Positions 53,108 to 61,043 of a DNA stretch of 64,000 bases are shown here, in pieces. The translations under genes were made by a program, and so were the position numbers. How positions within the stretch are numbered: the first letter of the stretch is position 1; each line of letters starts with the position of its first letter. Location: contig NZ_JAEKPD010000008.1 in the NCBI RefSeq assembly GCF_016412875.1, forward strand, positions 223,155 through 287,154, given 5' to 3'. Below the pieces are notes generated by a model. The model worked only from the letters and a program-made list of their open reading frames with translations. It did no database searches and had not been told where the DNA came from. The DNA comes from Palleronia pontilimi (GTDB lineage: Bacteria; Pseudomonadota; Alphaproteobacteria; Rhodobacterales; Rhodobacteraceae).

Positions 53108-55909
53108 ATGCCCATCGAGGTTGGACAAGATACCAATAAGACCCGAAAGACGCTTCAGGCCACGGGCAGTTCCTATGCCTATTACTCGATCCAGGCCGCG
53201 TCCGACGCCGGGCTGGGTGATTTCTCGAATCTGCCGGTGTCGATGAAGGTGCTGCTGGAGAACCTGCTGCGGTTCGAAGACGGCAACACCGTCACCACCG
53301 ACGACATCAAGGCATTCGCGGATTGGGCGGCCAATGGCGGCAAGACCAACCGCGAAATCGCCTATCGCCCGGCCCGCGTGCTGATGCAGGACTTCACCGG
53401 CGTTCCGGCCGTCGTGGACCTGGCAGCCATGCGCGACGGCATCGTAGAGCTTGGCGGCGACGCGCAGAAGATCAACCCGCTGAACCCTGTCGACCTGGTC
53501 ATCGACCACTCGGTCATGATCGACGAATTCGGCAACCCCCGCGCCTTCCAGCAGAATGTGGACCGCGAATACGAGCGCAACATCGAACGCTACCAGTTCC
53601 TGAAATGGGGCCAGAAGGCGTTTGAAAACTTCCGCGTCGTGCCGCCGGGCACCGGCATCTGCCACCAGGTGAACCTGGAATACCTGGCCAAGACCGTCTG
53701 GTCCGACAAGGATCAACATGGCGACATGGTCGCCTACCCGGACACGCTGGTGGGCACCGACAGCCACACCACCATGGTCAACGGCGCGGCCGTGCTGGGC
53801 TGGGGCGTCGGCGGGATCGAAGCCGAAGCCGCCATGCTGGGCCAGCCCGTATCGATGCTGATCCCCGAGGTCGTGGGCTTCAAGCTGAGCGGCGCCATGC
53901 CCGAGGGCACCACCGCCACCGACCTGGTGCTGCGCGTCTGCGAGATGCTGCGCGAAAAGGGCGTGGTGCAGAAATTCGTCGAATTCTACGGCGACGGACT
54001 GGACAACGTGCCGCTGGCCGACCGCGCCACGATCGGCAACATGAGCCCCGAATTCGGCGGCACCTGCGCCTTCTTCCCCATCGACGACGAAACCCTGCGC
54101 TACCTGACCCAGACCGGCCGCGACAAAGACACCATAGCGCTGGTCGAAGCCTACGCCAAGGAGCAGGGCCTGTGGCGCAAGCCGGGCGCCGAGCCGATCT
54201 TCACCGACACGCTCGAGCTGGATATGTCGACGGTGAAGCCCGCCATCTCGGGCCCCAAGCATCCGCAGCAGCATATCGACCTGGACGACGCCGCGGCGAA
54301 GTTCCACGCCTATATCGACGGCCAGCGCAACAATCAGAAAACGACCGAGCGCGAGGCGACGCGCTGGGAAGCCGAGGGCGGCCCCCCCGCCCCCAAGAAG
54401 ATCCCCGGCGACAAGGGCAAGCACAAGCAGACCCAGGTCACCATGACGGATATCGACGGCGAGGAAAAAACCTTCGCCCTGCATGACGGGTCCATCGTCA
54501 TCGCGTCGATCACGTCCTGCACCAACACGTCGAACCCTTACGTGATGATCGGCGCGGGGCTTGTGGCCCGCAAGGCGCGCGAGCTCGGTCTCGACCGGCA
54601 GCCCTGGGTGAAGACCTCGCTGGCGCCGGGATCGCAGGTCGTGTCCTCCTATCTCGAGCAGACCGGCCTGCAGGACGACCTGGATGCCATCGGCTTCAAC
54701 CTGGTGGGCTATGGCTGCACCACCTGTATCGGCAATTCGGGTCCCATCCCCGAGGAGCTGAGCAAGGCCATCGCCGAGAACGACCTGATCGCGTGTTCTG
54801 TCCTGTCGGGCAACCGCAACTTCGAAGGCCGCATCAGCCCCGACGTGCGCGCCAACTACCTGGCGTCGCCGCCGCTGGTGGTGGCCTATGCGCTGGTCGG
54901 CGACATGAACGTGGACATCACGCGCGAGCCGCTCGGCCAGGACAAGAACGGCAACGACGTGTTCCTTAAGGATCTGTGGCCGTCGCAGCACGAGATCGCG
55001 GAATTGGTGGAAAAAACCGTCACCCGCGAGATGTTCCAGGAGAAGTATGCCGACGTGTTCGACGGCGACGAGAAGTGGAAAGAGGTCGAGACCACCGACA
55101 GCCAGACCTACAACTGGCCGCCCACCTCCACCTACGTTCAGAACCCGCCCTATTTCCAAGGCATGGGGACCGAGCCGGGCGAGATCACCAACATCCACGG
55201 CGCACGGATGCTGGCGTTGCTGGGCGACATGGTCACCACCGACCACATCAGCCCCGCGGGCTCGTTCAAGGAAAGCTCGCCGGCCGGCCAATACCTGACC
55301 GAGCGCCAGGTCGCCCCGCGCGAGTTCAACTCGTACGGGTCGCGCCGCGGCAATCACGAGGTGATGATGCGCGGCACTTTCGCCAACATCCGCATCCGCA
55401 ATGAGATGCTGGACGGAGTCGAAGGTGGCTATACTAAGGGCCCCGACGGCGAGCAGATGTCGATGTTCGACGCCGCGATGAAGTACCAGGAACAGGGCAC
55501 GCCCTTGGTCGTGGTCGCGGGCGAGCAATACGGCGCGGGCTCAAGCCGAGACTGGGCCGCCAAGGGCACCGCGCTGCTGGGCGTCAAGGCCGTGATCGCG
55601 TCCAGCTACGAGCGGATCCACCGCTCGAACCTGGTGGGCTTCGGCGTGTTGCCGTTCGAATTCACCGGCGACGACTCGCCCAAAAGCCTGGGCCTGAAGG
55701 GCGACGAGACGTTCGATATTTCGGGCATCGAAGGCGACTGGAAGCCCGGAGGCGAGGCGCAGTGCAAGATCACCTACGCCGACGGTACCGAGAAGGAGAT
55801 CACCTTGAAGTCGCGGATCGATACGGCGATCGAGGTCGATTACGTGAAGAACGGCGGCGTGCTGCACTACGTGCTGAGGCGTCTCGCGGATACGGCAAAG
55901 GCCGCCTGA
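53108..55909 (+). CDS. acnA: aconitate hydratase AcnA
   Basis: [4Fe-4S] enzyme interconverting citrate and isocitrate. With ATG 53108 (MPIEVGQDTNKTRKTLQATG), preceded by CAAGGAGAG, it has 933 residues. Cluster ligands are the Cys of SITSCTNTSNPY and the pair in YGCTTCIGNSGP. Others are GTDSHTTMVNGAAVLGWGVGGIEAEAAMLGQP, the swivel-domain VTTDHISPAGS, NSYGSRRGNHEVMMRGTF and YGAGSSRDWAAKGTALLGV. An internal charged insert (about residues 405-450) is common in alphaproteobacterial AcnA. A hairpin follows the gene. Confidence 0.97.
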   Translation: MPIEVGQDTNKTRKTLQATGSSYAYYSIQAASDAGLGDFSNLPVSMKVLLENLLRFEDGNTVTTDDIKAFADWAANGGKTNREIAYRPARVLMQDFTGVPAVVDLAAMRDGIVELGGDAQKINPLNPVDLVIDHSVMIDEFGNPRAFQQNVDREYERNIERYQFLKWGQKAFENFRVVPPGTGICHQVNLEYLAKTVWSDKDQHGDMVAYPDTLVGTDSHTTMVNGAAVLGWGVGGIEAEAAMLGQPVSMLIPEVVGFKLSGAMPEGTTATDLVLRVCEMLREKGVVQKFVEFYGDGLDNVPLADRATIGNMSPEFGGTCAFFPIDDETLRYLTQTGRDKDTIALVEAYAKEQGLWRKPGAEPIFTDTLELDMSTVKPAISGPKHPQQHIDLDDAAAKFHAYIDGQRNNQKTTEREATRWEAEGGPPAPKKIPGDKGKHKQTQVTMTDIDGEEKTFALHDGSIVIASITSCTNTSNPYVMIGAGLVARKARELGLDRQPWVKTSLAPGSQVVSSYLEQTGLQDDLDAIGFNLVGYGCTTCIGNSGPIPEELSKAIAENDLIACSVLSGNRNFEGRISPDVRANYLASPPLVVAYALVGDMNVDITREPLGQDKNGNDVFLKDLWPSQHEIAELVEKTVTREMFQEKYADVFDGDEKWKEVETTDSQTYNWPPTSTYVQNPPYFQGMGTEPGEITNIHGARMLALLGDMVTTDHISPAGSFKESSPAGQYLTERQVAPREFNSYGSRRGNHEVMMRGTFANIRIRNEMLDGVEGGYTKGPDGEQMSMFDAAMKYQEQGTPLVVVAGEQYGAGSSRDWAAKGTALLGVKAVIASSYERIHRSNLVGFGVLPFEFTGDDSPKSLGLKGDETFDISGIEGDWKPGGEAQCKITYADGTEKEITLKSRIDTAIEVDYVKNGGVLHYVLRRLADTAKAA

Positions 55910-55932
55910 CCACCAACCAGCAACAATCGCGC

Positions 55933-55960
55933 GAAGGCCGGGGCATTGTCCCCGGCCTTC
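55933..55960 (+). terminator. terminator-like hairpin after acnA
   Basis: Perfect 11-base arms GAAGGCCGGGG and CCCCGGCCTTC with a 6-base loop, 24 bases after the acnA stop. The following bases are not T-rich. Confidence 0.6.
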
Positions 55961-56067
55961 GTCGTCTCAAGGCCCCAATTGCGGCGATTCAAAGGAAACA
56001 AAGTGTTTTCTGGGCGAATCGCAGCAATTCGTTAAGGATTGCCCGTGATTGCTGGGGGGCAATGAAC

Positions 56068-56172
56068 ATGTACTCGTCCATCCGCGCCACCACGCGCAAA
56101 TTCGCCTTTCCGTTGCCGATGCTCGAAACCGGCATCTGCGTCGTTGCGTTCGTGTCGCTGATCTTCGGCTAG
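56068..56172 (+). CDS. 34-residue putative membrane peptide
   Basis: Reads MYSSIRATTRKFAFPLPMLE followed by a hydrophobic C-terminus (GICVVAFVSLIFG) that could span or insert in the membrane; the N-terminus is basic. GGGGGG is 9 bases before ATG 56068; ATG 56062 is two codons upstream. It lies after the acnA hairpin and is convergent with ccmG, 6 bases apart. No family is recognised, so this is a modest prediction. Confidence 0.4.
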   Translation: MYSSIRATTRKFAFPLPMLETGICVVAFVSLIFG

Positions 56173-56178
56173 ATCGGG

Positions 56179-56718
56179 CTACTCGCCGCGCGCCGCCTCG
56201 ATGGCGGGCCGGATCTGGCCGTCCAGCGTGCGCTGGGTGATCGGTCCTGCAAGCCGTTCCAGCACGCGGCCCTGCCCGTCGATCACGTAGGTCTCGGGCA
56301 CGCCATAGACGCCCCAATCCCGTGCCGTGCCGCCGCTGTCGTCCGCGCCCACGGCGATATAGGGATTGCCCAGCTCCTCCAGGAAGCTCAGGGCATTCTC
56401 GGGCCGATCCTTGTAGTTGATCCCGTAGATCGGGATTCCTTCGGCGGCCAGCGCCTCGAGGTTCGGATGTTCCACACGGCACGGCCCGCACCAGCTGGCC
56501 CAGAAATTCACCAGCTTCACGCCCTCGGCCTGAAGCGCGTCATTCGTGAAGCCCGGCAGGTCGCCCAGCGGCACCAGCGCCAGCGCGGGGGCCGGTTTGC
56601 CGATGAAGGTCGATGGCAACGCATCCGGATCCTCGCGCTGCATGCCCACAAAGAACAGCACGGCGAGGCCCAGGAACGCGGCAGGCGGGATCAGGGCGAG
56701 AACGGGGATCCTAGGCAT
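56179..56718 (-). CDS. ccmG: cytochrome c biogenesis thiol-disulfide protein CcmG (DsbE)
   Basis: Membrane-anchored periplasmic thioredoxin that keeps apocytochrome c and CcmH cysteines reduced. The 179 residues match. An N-terminal anchor (VLALIPPAAFLGLAVLFFVGM) precedes the redox motif LVNFWASWCGPCRVEHPNL near residue 75, and the family segments YGINYKDRPENALSFLEELGNPY and WGVYGVPETYVIDG. Its start overlaps the end of ccmD by 8 bases. It ends the ccmABCDG run, which corresponds to helABCDX of Rhodobacter. Confidence 0.95.
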   Translation of the reverse strand: MPRIPVLALIPPAAFLGLAVLFFVGMQREDPDALPSTFIGKPAPALALVPLGDLPGFTNDALQAEGVKLVNFWASWCGPCRVEHPNLEALAAEGIPIYGINYKDRPENALSFLEELGNPYIAVGADDSGGTARDWGVYGVPETYVIDGQGRVLERLAGPITQRTLDGQIRPAIEAARGE

Positions 56719-56860
56719 CCTTGCGCCCCTCGGCCGCCCGCAAGGCCCGCTTGACCCGCGCGCCCTGCCAGAGAGTCAGCGCCACGATGCCCAGCAGCAG
56801 AACTGCCGAAACCGCGTAGGCCGCTCCGACCTCGGCCGCGTATTTGCCCAGATCCGGCAT
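56711..56860 (-). CDS. ccmD: heme exporter protein CcmD
   Basis: Small membrane protein that helps release holo-CcmE from the CcmABC complex. The 49 residues comprise one hydrophobic segment (AAYAVSAVLLLGIVALTLW, residues 13-31) and a basic tail (RVKRALRAAEGRKD), the normal CcmD layout. ATG 56860 overlaps the ccmC stop as TGATG. It also overlaps ccmG. Confidence 0.88.
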   Translation of the reverse strand: MPDLGKYAAEVGAAYAVSAVLLLGIVALTLWQGARVKRALRAAEGRKDA

Positions 56861-57588
56861 CACGCCATCCTTTCGCGCAGTTGCAGCGCGTGCAGACGCC
56901 GCGCCCGGATTTCCGTTCGCGTCCGCGCCAACACCAGCGCCACGAACAGCAGCACGAAACCCGCGATGCAGACCAACAGCGGATAGTAGAACACGTCCGC
57001 CACGTTTTCTTCCTTGTCCAGGCTCAGCGACGCCCCCTGGTGCAGACCCTGGTTCCAGAAATTCACCGCATAGCGCGACAGGATCGCGAAGACCGACCCC
57101 ACGAGGCAGAGCACCGATGTCAGGTCCGCGGCGGTGTCGGGGTCTTCGATCGCGGACCACAGCGCCATGTAGCCAATGTAGAACAGGAACAGGATCAGAA
57201 ACGACGTCAGCCGCGGATCCCACGCCCAATACGTCCCCCACATGGGCGAGCCCCAGACCGCGCCGGTGACCAGCGCGATCAGCGTCATCGTGACGCCGAC
57301 TGGCGCCGCGGCCTTTGCGGCCAAGGCGCTGACGTGATGGCGGCGGACCAGCCAGATCAGCGACGCGACCAGCATCATCAGCCACGCGTTGATCGCCATC
57401 AGCGCCGACGGCACATGCAGATAGATGATCTTGACCGTCGCACCCTGCCGGTAATCGTCGGGCGTGAAGAAGAAGCCCCAGGCCAGCCCGCCCAGCAGGC
57501 AGGCCCCGGCCAGCAGCGAAAGGATCGGCACCGCCCGGGCGGTCGTAGCCATGAACTTGGCGGGGTTGGCATAGGTCCAGATCGACAT
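56860..57588 (-). CDS. ccmC: heme exporter protein CcmC
   Basis: Inner-membrane protein that attaches heme to CcmE. The 242 residues include six hydrophobic segments and the tryptophan-rich heme-handling loop WGTYWAWDPRLTSF near residue 125, with conserved His in YLHVPSALMAINAW and HHVSALA-type positions. It lies 60 bases after ccmB and overlaps ccmD by 1 base. Confidence 0.95.
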   Translation of the reverse strand: MSIWTYANPAKFMATTARAVPILSLLAGACLLGGLAWGFFFTPDDYRQGATVKIIYLHVPSALMAINAWLMMLVASLIWLVRRHHVSALAAKAAAPVGVTMTLIALVTGAVWGSPMWGTYWAWDPRLTSFLILFLFYIGYMALWSAIEDPDTAADLTSVLCLVGSVFAILSRYAVNFWNQGLHQGASLSLDKEENVADVFYYPLLVCIAGFVLLFVALVLARTRTEIRARRLHALQLRERMA

Positions 57589-57648
57589 GGCTTTCCTTTA
57601 TCGCCCGCCCGCGCGCGTCTCAAGCGGCGCTGACACAGACGTGACGCC

Positions 57649-58305
57649 TTAGCGCAGGTTGACCCGCAGCGCCGCGGCAGTTGCGAAGGGCAGCAGGGCC
57701 ACGCATCCCGCCGTCACCGCCCCCAGAAGCGACAGCGGCGCGCCCAGATCCAGCCCCTCCGCCCCCCGCCGGGCGACGTCCGCTCCGAAGATCAGCGTCG
57801 GCACGTAGAGCGGCAGGACCAGCAGGCTCAGAAGCAGGCCGCCCCGCTTCAGTCCGACCGTCAGGCCCGCGCCGAACGTTCCGATCAGCGACAATGCCGG
57901 CGTGCCCACCAGAAGCGACACGCACAGCCAGGGATGGCCCGGCCAAGGCAGCCCCAGCAGCACCGCCAGGAACGGCGCGGCCAGGCTGAGCGGCAGCCCG
58001 GTGGTCAACCAATGCGCCGCCGCCTTGGCCAGTGCCACGCCCTCGAGCGGGACCGGCGCCGTGGCCAGCAGGTCCAGCGCGCCGTCCTCGCGGTCCAGGG
58101 CGAACACCCGGTCAAGGGACAACAGGCACGCCAGCAGCGCGCCGATCCACAGCACGCCCGGCGCGATAGGCGACAGGCGCGCGGTTTCGGGGCCGATCGC
58201 GAAGGGCACCAGCACCACGACAATCAGGAAAAAGGCCAAGCTCAGGCCGAAGCCGCCGCCCGCGCGCACCGCGAGCCTCAGGTCCCGCGCCAGGATGCGG
58301 ATCAT
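57649..58305 (-). CDS. ccmB: heme exporter protein CcmB
   Basis: Membrane subunit of the CcmAB ABC complex. The 218 residues have six hydrophobic segments and the family segments RDLRLAVRAGGGFGLSLAFFLIVVVLVPFAIGPE, WIGALLACLLSLDRVFALDREDGALDLL and LPLYVPTLIFGADVA. ATG 58305 overlaps the ccmA stop by 4 bases. Confidence 0.95.
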   Translation of the reverse strand: MIRILARDLRLAVRAGGGFGLSLAFFLIVVVLVPFAIGPETARLSPIAPGVLWIGALLACLLSLDRVFALDREDGALDLLATAPVPLEGVALAKAAAHWLTTGLPLSLAAPFLAVLLGLPWPGHPWLCVSLLVGTPALSLIGTFGAGLTVGLKRGGLLLSLLVLPLYVPTLIFGADVARRGAEGLDLGAPLSLLGAVTAGCVALLPFATAAALRVNLR

Positions 58306-58928
58306 TCCACCGCCTCGCCCGCGAACACGTCGCCCTGCACCGTGCCGGGACGTACGCGAAACGCCTCGAGCTCGAGCACTTGCGCCTCGATGCCCAGATC
58401 CACGTGACTGGCCAGCACCGCGATGCCGCCGCCGCCCAGGTGGGCCCGCACCGCGTCGGCGAAGCGCAAGACACTGTCGCGGTCCAGCGACACGGTGGGC
58501 TCGTCCAGCAGCCAGATCGGCCGCCCGGTCAGCAGCATCCGCGCCAAACCCAGCCTGCGCCGCTGCCCTGCCGACAGGTGCTGTGCGGCCCGGTCGCGCA
58601 GAGCGCTCAGTTGAAACGCCTCCAGCGCCGCGGCGATGTCGCCCGCGCCGTGCATCTTCGCCCAGAACGCCAGGTTCTCGGCCACCGTCAGCGTGCCCTT
58701 CATCCCGTCCGCATGCGCGCCATAGGCGATCCGGTCGCCCCCCGGCGTCACCTCGCCGACCAGCGGTGGCTGCAGGCCAGCGAGCGTGCGCAGCAGCGTC
58801 GTCTTGCCGATCCCGTTGCGCCCCGTCAGCACCAGCGCCGAACCCGGGGCCACGTCGAAGGACAGGCCCGCCAGCAGCGGCACGCCGCCCCGCGCCACCG
58901 CCAGATCGCGCGCGGCCAGGCCGCTCAC
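58302..58928 (-). CDS. ccmA: heme exporter ATP-binding protein CcmA
   Basis: ATPase of the CcmAB complex that powers heme release from CcmE. The start is GTG 58928, overlapping the upstream stop as GTGA; the protein has 208 residues. Walker A is TGRNGIGKTTLLRTLAG, the signature LSAGQRRRLGLARM, Walker B IWLLDEPTVSLD, and switch His LASHVDL. It continues the run from the Mth938-like gene. Confidence 0.95.
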   Translation of the reverse strand: MSGLAARDLAVARGGVPLLAGLSFDVAPGSALVLTGRNGIGKTTLLRTLAGLQPPLVGEVTPGGDRIAYGAHADGMKGTLTVAENLAFWAKMHGAGDIAAALEAFQLSALRDRAAQHLSAGQRRRLGLARMLLTGRPIWLLDEPTVSLDRDSVLRFADAVRAHLGGGGIAVLASHVDLGIEAQVLELEAFRVRPGTVQGDVFAGEAVE

Positions 58929-59281
58929 AGGACCGGCAACAGGGCCACGCCGATGCGGCGGCCTTCGCTCAGAAGCACGTTGTAGGTCCGGCACGCCGGC
59001 GGCGAGGCCATGACCTCGACCCCGACGCCCGCCGCTTCCAGCGCGGTGCGCAGAGACGCGGGCGCGTGGGCGATCTCGGCGCCCATGCCCATCAGCAGCA
59101 CGTCGATCTCGCCCGCCGCGGCCAGCAAGGTCGCCGTGTCCCCCAGCCCGCCCCAGGCGCGCACGCCATCGGGCAGCACGGCGATCGCACCCTCGTGCAC
59201 CTGGCCACCCACGCGGAAGAAACCGGGGCCATAGCCGTCGATCGGCCGCTCGCCTTCGAACGGCATGTCCTGAAGTTCCAT
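58925..59281 (-). CDS. Mth938-like domain protein
   Basis: A 118-residue protein with the Mth938 (DUF498) fold pattern: PIDGYGPGFFRVGGQVHEGAIAVLPDGVRAWG, then LLMGMGAEIAHAPASLRTALEAAGVGVEVM and YNVLLSEGRRIGVALLP. ATG 59281 follows AGGAATGTA. It lies between the TSUP permease and ccmA, overlapping ccmA by 4 bases. Genes of this family are often found next to secDF in alphaproteobacteria. Function is not established. Confidence 0.85.
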   Translation of the reverse strand: MELQDMPFEGERPIDGYGPGFFRVGGQVHEGAIAVLPDGVRAWGGLGDTATLLAAAGEIDVLLMGMGAEIAHAPASLRTALEAAGVGVEVMASPPACRTYNVLLSEGRRIGVALLPVL

Positions 59282-59289
59282 TACATTCC

Positions 59290-60033
59290 TCAATCCCAGA
59301 TCGGCAGACCCGTCAGGGCCGATGCCGCGATGATGCCATAGGACACAAGCCGATACGCCCGCGCCCGTTCCGGCCGAAACATAGCGGCCCCCGCCACGTT
59401 CGCCAGCAGGTAAGGCGCGCAGAGCGCCAGCCCCGGAACCAGCGGCGCGGCTCCAAGCCGCCCCCACAGGCCCAGCAGCACCAGCGCCGCAATGTCCACG
59501 ATCACCAGAAACAATAGCAGGTTTGCCCGGATCGCGGCCACCGGCTTATCGGATGCCATGTAGAGCAGGATCACCGGCGGGCCCGCGATGCCCGCAGCCC
59601 CGCCGAAGAGGCCCCCGATACCGCCCGTGCCCAGCATCAGGCGCGGCCCCATCGCACCGCGATAGCGAAAGCCCGCCACCAGGAGCACCAACAGGACCAG
59701 CGCGGTGATCGACACGATATAGCGGAACACCTCGCCCGGCAGCAGCACCAGCAGACCCAGCCCCAGCGGCAATCCGGCGACGAGCCCCAGCGCCAGCCGC
59801 CCCAGATCGCGCCGCTCGGCCACCCGCCACGCGGCAGGCACATTCGGTAGCGGCCCCAGCAGATCCATCGCCAGCAGCGTGACCAGAGCGGGCACCGGCG
59901 GCATCACCTGACCGGCCACGGGCAGGAACACCATCGCCGTGCCGAACCCCGAAAAACCGCGCACGACGCCTGCGGCGATTGCGGCAGCAACGAGCCACCC
60001 CAGACCGGGCTGGTGCGCGATGGCGCTCAGCAT
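59290..60033 (-). CDS. TauE/SafE (TSUP) family permease
   Basis: A 247-residue inner-membrane protein with about eight hydrophobic segments. Family features are VVRGFSGFGTAMVFLPVAGQVMPPVPALVTLLAMDLLG near the start and GGIGGLFGGAAGIAGPPVILLYMASDKP in the middle. Members export sulfite, sulfoacetate or other sulfur organics; the substrate here is unknown. It is 40 bases after secF and 8 bases before the Mth938-like gene. Confidence 0.88.
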   Translation of the reverse strand: MLSAIAHQPGLGWLVAAAIAAGVVRGFSGFGTAMVFLPVAGQVMPPVPALVTLLAMDLLGPLPNVPAAWRVAERRDLGRLALGLVAGLPLGLGLLVLLPGEVFRYIVSITALVLLVLLVAGFRYRGAMGPRLMLGTGGIGGLFGGAAGIAGPPVILLYMASDKPVAAIRANLLLFLVIVDIAALVLLGLWGRLGAAPLVPGLALCAPYLLANVAGAAMFRPERARAYRLVSYGIIAASALTGLPIWD

Positions 60034-60073
60034 GGAGGCACTTGGGCGTCAGGGCCGCGCGGGCCCCGCACGC

Positions 60074-61042
60074 TCAAGGATCGATATTGGCGAACTGGTT
60101 GCCTTCGGTCTTGTCCGGCTTGGACCAGTCGCGCTTCACCCCCAGAAACAGCACGATGTTCTTGGCGACGAACACCGATGAATAGGTGCCGACGATGATG
60201 CCCCAAGTGATGGCGAAGACGAAGCCGCGGATCACGTCGCCACCCAGCACCAGCAGCGCGATCAGCGCCAGCAGCGTCGTCCCCGAGGTCATGATCGTAC
60301 GGCTCAGCGTTTCGTTGACGCTCAGGTTCATCACGTCCTTCAAGGGGCGCTGTTTCCACTTGATCAGGTTCTCGCGCAGCCGGTCGAAGATCACCACCGT
60401 GTCGTTGATCGAATAGCCGATGATCGTCAGGATCGCCGCGATGGTGGCCAGGTCGAAGCGGATCTGCAGCACCGAGAACAGCCCGATGGTCAGGATCACG
60501 TCGTGAAACAGCGCGGCCACCGCGCCCACCGAGAACTGCCATTCGAAGCGCAGCCAGATATAGATCAGGATCGCGCCCAACGACACGGCGACGGCCAGGA
60601 ACGCGGTCTTGATCAGCTCGCCCGACACCTTGGGCCCCACCGATTCCACCGACGGGAAAGTGATCGACGGGTCGACCTGCTGCAAAGCGGCCTCGACGGC
60701 CGCGATAGTATCGGCGGCCACGCTTTCCTGGCCATCCTGCGCTTGGATCCGGACCATGGCCACGTTCTGGTCGTCCTCGAAGCCGGGATCGAAGACCTCG
60801 CTGATCGACACATCGCCCAGCTCCAGCGGCGCGATGGCCTGGCGATAGGCGCTCACGTCCACTGCTCGGACCGATTGCGTGCGGATCGTGGTGCCGCCCT
60901 GGAAGTCGATACCGAAATTCAGGCCCATCACCAACCAGACCACGATGGACAGCACCATCGCCACGCAGGACGCGCCGAAGGTCACCTTGGCGTGGCGGAA
61001 GAAGTCGAAATTCGTCTCGTCGGGAACCAGGCGCAGGCGCAT
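60074..61042 (-). CDS. secF: protein translocase subunit SecF
   Basis: RND-like membrane subunit that with SecD uses proton motive force in late translocation. The 322 residues have six hydrophobic segments. Visible features are NFGIDFQGGTTIRTQ, VGPKVSGELIKTAFLAV, IIGYSINDTVVIFDRLREN and LSRTIMTSGTTLLALIALLVLGGDVIRGF. It starts one base after the secD stop. Confidence 0.97.
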   Translation of the reverse strand: MRLRLVPDETNFDFFRHAKVTFGASCVAMVLSIVVWLVMGLNFGIDFQGGTTIRTQSVRAVDVSAYRQAIAPLELGDVSISEVFDPGFEDDQNVAMVRIQAQDGQESVAADTIAAVEAALQQVDPSITFPSVESVGPKVSGELIKTAFLAVAVSLGAILIYIWLRFEWQFSVGAVAALFHDVILTIGLFSVLQIRFDLATIAAILTIIGYSINDTVVIFDRLRENLIKWKQRPLKDVMNLSVNETLSRTIMTSGTTLLALIALLVLGGDVIRGFVFAITWGIIVGTYSSVFVAKNIVLFLGVKRDWSKPDKTEGNQFANIDP

Positions 61043-61043
61043 G

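Noticed and set aside
52901..55528. Minus-strand 875-codon open frame across acnA
   Set aside because: Antisense shadow of aconitase; low-complexity composition, no motifs, no start signal.
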